DNA of 64,000 bases from Paenibacillus amylolyticus (GTDB taxonomy: Bacteria > Bacillota > Bacilli > Paenibacillales > Paenibacillaceae). The notes under the pieces are model-generated. The model saw nothing but the letters and a program-made list of their open reading frames with translations. It did not search any database and was not told where the DNA came from. Below, piece after piece: positions 61,245 to 64,000 of this stretch. The position numbers and the translations under genes are program-made. The stretch lies in the NCBI RefSeq assembly GCF_001570725.1, contig NZ_BCNV01000001.1, positions 3,596,001 to 3,660,000 of the forward strand, in the 5' to 3' direction. Position 1 is the first letter of the stretch. Each line of letters begins with the position of its first letter.

Positions 61245-61913
61245 ATGATTAAGGCACTGGTGTTTGATTTCGACGGAACGATTATTGATACAGAGACAGC
61301 ATGGTATATTGCTTTTCGTGATGCTTACAAGGAACACGGCGTGGATTTAACCCTGGAGATGTATTCACAATGCATCGGTACCAGTCTGAAAACATTTAAT
61401 CCATATGAGTACCTCATCACAGATTTGAATCTTCCGATCGATCGGGAAGCGTTCAGGGAGTCTGTTCAGCTACAGCACGCTGCATTGATGAACAAAGAGG
61501 TGGTTCGTCCGGGCATTCAAGAATATCTTGATCAAGCACGTGAAGCAGGACTAAAACTGGCTGTGGCCTCTAGCTCCAAAAGAGAGTGGGTCGAACAGCA
61601 TCTGGAACAACTGAAACTGAAAGATTATTTTGAAGTCATCCGTACGGCAGATGATGTTGCGAATGTTAAGCCTGACCCAGAACTTTACAATCAAGCACTT
61701 GAAGCCCTTGGAGTAACTGCAGACGAAGCCGTAGCGATTGAGGATTCACCTAACGGCGCGCGTGCAGCTGCTGCGGCTGGTATGCACTGCGTAGTCATCT
61801 CGAATACCATCACAGGAACATTGGAATTCGATATGCCTCACCAACGGCTGTCTTGCTTGACCGACCTCGCATTTAACGATTTGATTTCGAAGCCACTCGT
61901 CACTACCGTCTAA
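61245..61913 (+). CDS. HAD-family phosphatase (beta-phosphoglucomutase-like)
   Basis: 222 residues. HAD motif I is FDFDGTIIDTE, motif II VASSSK, motif III VKPDPELY and motif IV AIEDSPNGARAA, as in the PGMB/DOG-type sugar-phosphate phosphatases. The AGGAGG site precedes the ATG. It is followed 47 nt later by mtlD, so a role in sugar-alcohol phosphate metabolism, for example removing phosphate from mannitol-1-phosphate, is possible. Confidence 0.88.
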   Translation: MIKALVFDFDGTIIDTETAWYIAFRDAYKEHGVDLTLEMYSQCIGTSLKTFNPYEYLITDLNLPIDREAFRESVQLQHAALMNKEVVRPGIQEYLDQAREAGLKLAVASSSKREWVEQHLEQLKLKDYFEVIRTADDVANVKPDPELYNQALEALGVTADEAVAIEDSPNGARAAAAAGMHCVVISNTITGTLEFDMPHQRLSCLTDLAFNDLISKPLVTTV

Positions 61914-61960
61914 GGTCTGCACGAATTTCGCGATTTAATCCTTAAAGGGGGAGTTCACAC

Positions 61961-63133
61961 ATGAAAGCTGTACATTTTGGTGCGGGCAATATAGGCCGCG
62001 GTTTTATCGGTCATATGTTGTCCGCTTCCGACTACGAAGTCTGCTTTGTCGCACGTAACCCGAAGAAAATCTCCATGCTTCAACAGAGACAGGAATATCC
62101 GATTACCCTGGCAAATAGGGATCAGGATACAACGATTGTCAACAACGTGACTGCCATCAATGTGAGTGAAGTGGATCGTGTTGCGGAAGAGATCGCTTCA
62201 GCCGATCTGATCACAACCGCCGTGGGTGTATCTGCACTCGGAGATATCGCTGAGCCGATCGCCAAAGGCATTCAACTTCGCATGAAAAACAATAATCAGG
62301 CTCCGCTGCATATTATCGCTTGCGAGAACGCCATCGGTGGCAGCACCCGACTGAAAAAACGCATCTATCCATTCCTGGATGAATCAACCCGTAATAAAGC
62401 CGAACGTTATGTTTCTTTCCCCAATGCAGCTGTGGACCGAATTGTTCCGGCTCAAAACCACAAGGACCCGCTGCAGGTCACTGTTGAACCTTTTTACGAA
62501 TGGGTCGTTCATCGTCCAGCACTTCTAGATGGTTTTAAGAAAATAGATGGCGTCCACTATGTGGATTCGCTTGAACCTTATATTGAGCGTAAAATGTTCA
62601 CGGTAAATACAGGCCACTGTGTCGCCGCATACTTCGGCTATCTCGAAGGATTCAAGACGATCCGCCAGGTGATGAGTAATTCCACCCTGCGGGCCAAGGT
62701 GCGCCATGTTATGGAAGAGACCGGTCAAATGCTCATCCAGAAGCACGGATTCAACGCTCAGAAGCATAACAAATATATCGACACCATACTGGAACGCTTC
62801 GCCAATCCCAACCTGACGGATCAGGTTACCCGGGTCGGACGTTCCCCCCTTCGCAAGCTTTCGCCTCATGATCGGCTTGTTCGCCCAGCGATGCAGGCCA
62901 GTGAATTCGGAATTGAAATTCCTCATTTAACTTCTGCTATGGCGGCCGCAATGCTGTTCAATGACGAACGCGACGAGGAAGCCATGAAGCTCCAATACAT
63001 GATTCGCGAAGAGGGTGTCTCCACCTTCATCCGTGAACGCATGGGAATTCCCGACGAACATCCCGTTCATCAGAATGTCATCGCCCGCTATCAAGAACTG
63101 AGAGGGCGCAAGGAATCGACTATACTAACCTGA
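61961..63133 (+). CDS. mtlD: Mannitol-1-phosphate 5-dehydrogenase
   Basis: 390 residues. The N-terminus VHFGAGNIGRGFIGHMLSAS is the MtlD NAD-binding signature; ENAIGGSTRLKKRIYPFL and the catalytic KMFTVNTGHCVAAYFGY segment follow. It interconverts mannitol-1-phosphate and fructose-6-phosphate with NAD. A GGGGGAG site precedes the ATG. No PTS mtlA/mtlF lies near it; its partner here is a HAD phosphatase. Confidence 0.95.
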   Translation: MKAVHFGAGNIGRGFIGHMLSASDYEVCFVARNPKKISMLQQRQEYPITLANRDQDTTIVNNVTAINVSEVDRVAEEIASADLITTAVGVSALGDIAEPIAKGIQLRMKNNNQAPLHIIACENAIGGSTRLKKRIYPFLDESTRNKAERYVSFPNAAVDRIVPAQNHKDPLQVTVEPFYEWVVHRPALLDGFKKIDGVHYVDSLEPYIERKMFTVNTGHCVAAYFGYLEGFKTIRQVMSNSTLRAKVRHVMEETGQMLIQKHGFNAQKHNKYIDTILERFANPNLTDQVTRVGRSPLRKLSPHDRLVRPAMQASEFGIEIPHLTSAMAAAMLFNDERDEEAMKLQYMIREEGVSTFIRERMGIPDEHPVHQNVIARYQELRGRKESTILT

Positions 63134-63191
63134 TATGATCTATTAGGGTTACTGGTTCGATCCCGCAAACTGAATAGAAGCATGGCCAAGA

Positions 63192-63323
63192 AGCCGGGAA
63201 GAACCTATGCATCAGCATTGTTCCTTCCGGCTCTTTGTCTTTGCACAGCACGGTACACTCTGTAATGTAGTAACCCCGTCAATAAAAACAGCGTATCTCC
63301 TCTCTCAAGGAAACACGCTGTTT
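63192..63323. terminator. Two hairpins after mtlD
   Basis: An imperfect stem (GCCGGGAAGAAC at 63193-63204, GTTCCTTCCGGC at 63220-63231) with a T-rich tail probably ends the mtlD transcript. A second, perfect stem AAACAGCGT/ACGCTGTTT spans 63286-63323 and can serve the convergent gene. Confidence 0.7.
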
Positions 63324-63381
63324 AATGGTATCGTTTTAACTTACTTTATCGTTTGGCTTAGGCGTGTAGCTCATCCATTTT

Positions 63382-64000
63382 CTACTCATTCATGATTGAA
63401 TTAAGGGACGCATATGCCATGGGCAGGAAACCTTCGGACGGTTCACCAATCGGTGCATGGATGTGGAAAACAAAACCATTGCCATCCAGTTCCTTAACAA
63501 TAAAGTACTCTGTTTTCTTATCATTCTGGGACATCATGTATAGTTGTGCATCCTTCATCGGACCATTGCTGAGTTGTTCAGCCGTTAATTGCTTCACTTC
63601 CCCTGTTTCGGACAACTCTTCCTTGGCATCCATCCTCAGCGCATCCAGATTGTAATCCGCCGGCAGCTTCTCAATCTCTACCTCATAATCCGGATCAATC
63701 TTCATCGATAATTCCTGGTCTTCCGCGTCAAAAGCCATCGGTTCAAACACATAAAGTGAATACCCTTTCGCTTGTGCCAGTGTCACTGGGCGCTTCTCGG
63801 TCATTCCTTCTACCGTTATTTCCAGCTCTGACGTCTTCGGACGATCGGACGTTACAGTACCGCCTGCATTGGAACCGTTATTGTCATCACTTGATTCGAT
63901 TTTTGCAATCTCAGTGAGGACCAGCTGTTTCGTTGTTGCATCAATGGTTTTCTCTACATATTTGAAACGAACGGAATCTTCGTCATCGATATCATCCAGT
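63382..64000 (-). CDS. Hypothetical protein, 5' end outside window
   Basis: The frame is open from the right edge to the stop at 63382, at least 205 codons. The visible part has an extended stretch (DEDSVRFKYVEKTIDATTKQ, LVLTEIAKIESSDDNNGS), an Asn/Gly/Thr linker, then a globular C-terminus with AQAKGYSLYVFEPMAFDAED, MKIDPDYEVEIEKLPADYNL, AQLYMMSQNDKKTEYFIVKE and IGEPSEGFLPMAYASLNSI. It resembles the extracytoplasmic part of a Gram-positive lipoprotein or membrane protein, but the N-terminus is not in view and no family is recognised. The ATG at 63804 is internal. Confidence 0.65.
   Translation of the reverse strand, partial: LDDIDDEDSVRFKYVEKTIDATTKQLVLTEIAKIESSDDNNGSNAGGTVTSDRPKTSELEITVEGMTEKRPVTLAQAKGYSLYVFEPMAFDAEDQELSMKIDPDYEVEIEKLPADYNLDALRMDAKEELSETGEVKQLTAEQLSNGPMKDAQLYMMSQNDKKTEYFIVKELDGNGFVFHIHAPIGEPSEGFLPMAYASLNSIMNE

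Overview
The window comes from a spore-forming, endospore-programme Firmicute, most likely Paenibacillus. The evidence is an intact sigma-K gene at 57405-58103, a YesM/YesN-type two-component pair beside a lipoprotein-anchored sugar ABC transporter, strong AGGAGG ribosome binding sites throughout, and moderately GC-rich coding DNA. No rRNA, tRNA, CRISPR array, integrase or transposase was seen.

Layout. 1-9.0 kb is ordinary metabolism and regulation: a formate/nitrite transporter cut by the left edge, an HD-domain hydrolase, a two-component system divergent from a sugar ABC transporter, and an Rrf2 regulator with a QorB-like oxidoreductase. 9.2-18.2 kb is an accessory island on the minus strand, visibly AT-rich from about 11.9 kb. 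It holds a row of immunity-type genes (Imm48-like, YwqK, YezG/DUF600, WG repeats, DUF6985, two SUKH, a Tdi1-like GAD/DUF1851 protein) mixed with decayed toxin and immunity remnants and two diverged copies of a ~220 bp repeat. 18.25-43.2 kb is the centre of interest: one long minus-strand array resembling a type VI secretion-like contractile injection system in a monoderm. In transcription order it encodes a TssBC-like sheath candidate, an Hcp-like tube candidate, a DnaJ protein, two FHA proteins, an intact and a degenerate membrane PP2C, two baseplate-like proteins, a large Hsp70/actin-type ATPase, a possible TssK/gp8-like protein, a DcrB/Eag-like chaperone, VgrG, a pentapeptide-repeat protein, a small protein, a DUF4280 PAAR-like tip, and a VgrG-toxin fusion with a PD-(D/E)XK nuclease tip and its likely immunity genes. 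A second, N-terminally truncated VgrG-toxin cassette with an Ntox15-like HxxD tip and Tdi1-like immunity follows behind a terminator. 43.8-47.0 kb adds a secreted/membrane vWA protein and a Ser/Thr kinase, which together look like a split PpkA.

47.3-64 kb returns to housekeeping and accessory metabolism: an alpha/beta hydrolase, RNase H, a HEAT-repeat protein, a DUF421 protein, an iron-siderophore ABC transporter under a Fur box, a MarR regulator with its hydrolase target, a CycA-type permease, sigma-K with a decayed partial copy downstream, an MFS exporter with an ADP-ribosylglycohydrolase, a HAD phosphatase with mannitol-1-phosphate dehydrogenase, and a hypothetical gene cut by the right edge.

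How it fits together (inference). Sheath, tube, VgrG and PAAR-like parts would form a contractile device. Kinase, vWA sensor, FHA proteins and PP2C form a threonine-phosphorylation switch like the one that fires Pseudomonas H1-T6SS. Hsp70/DnaJ may do the job of the absent ClpV. The Eag-like chaperone would load the hydrophobic segments of the VgrG-toxin fusions. The immunity array would protect against sister strains carrying other toxin tips. I see no TssJLM membrane complex and no ClpV.
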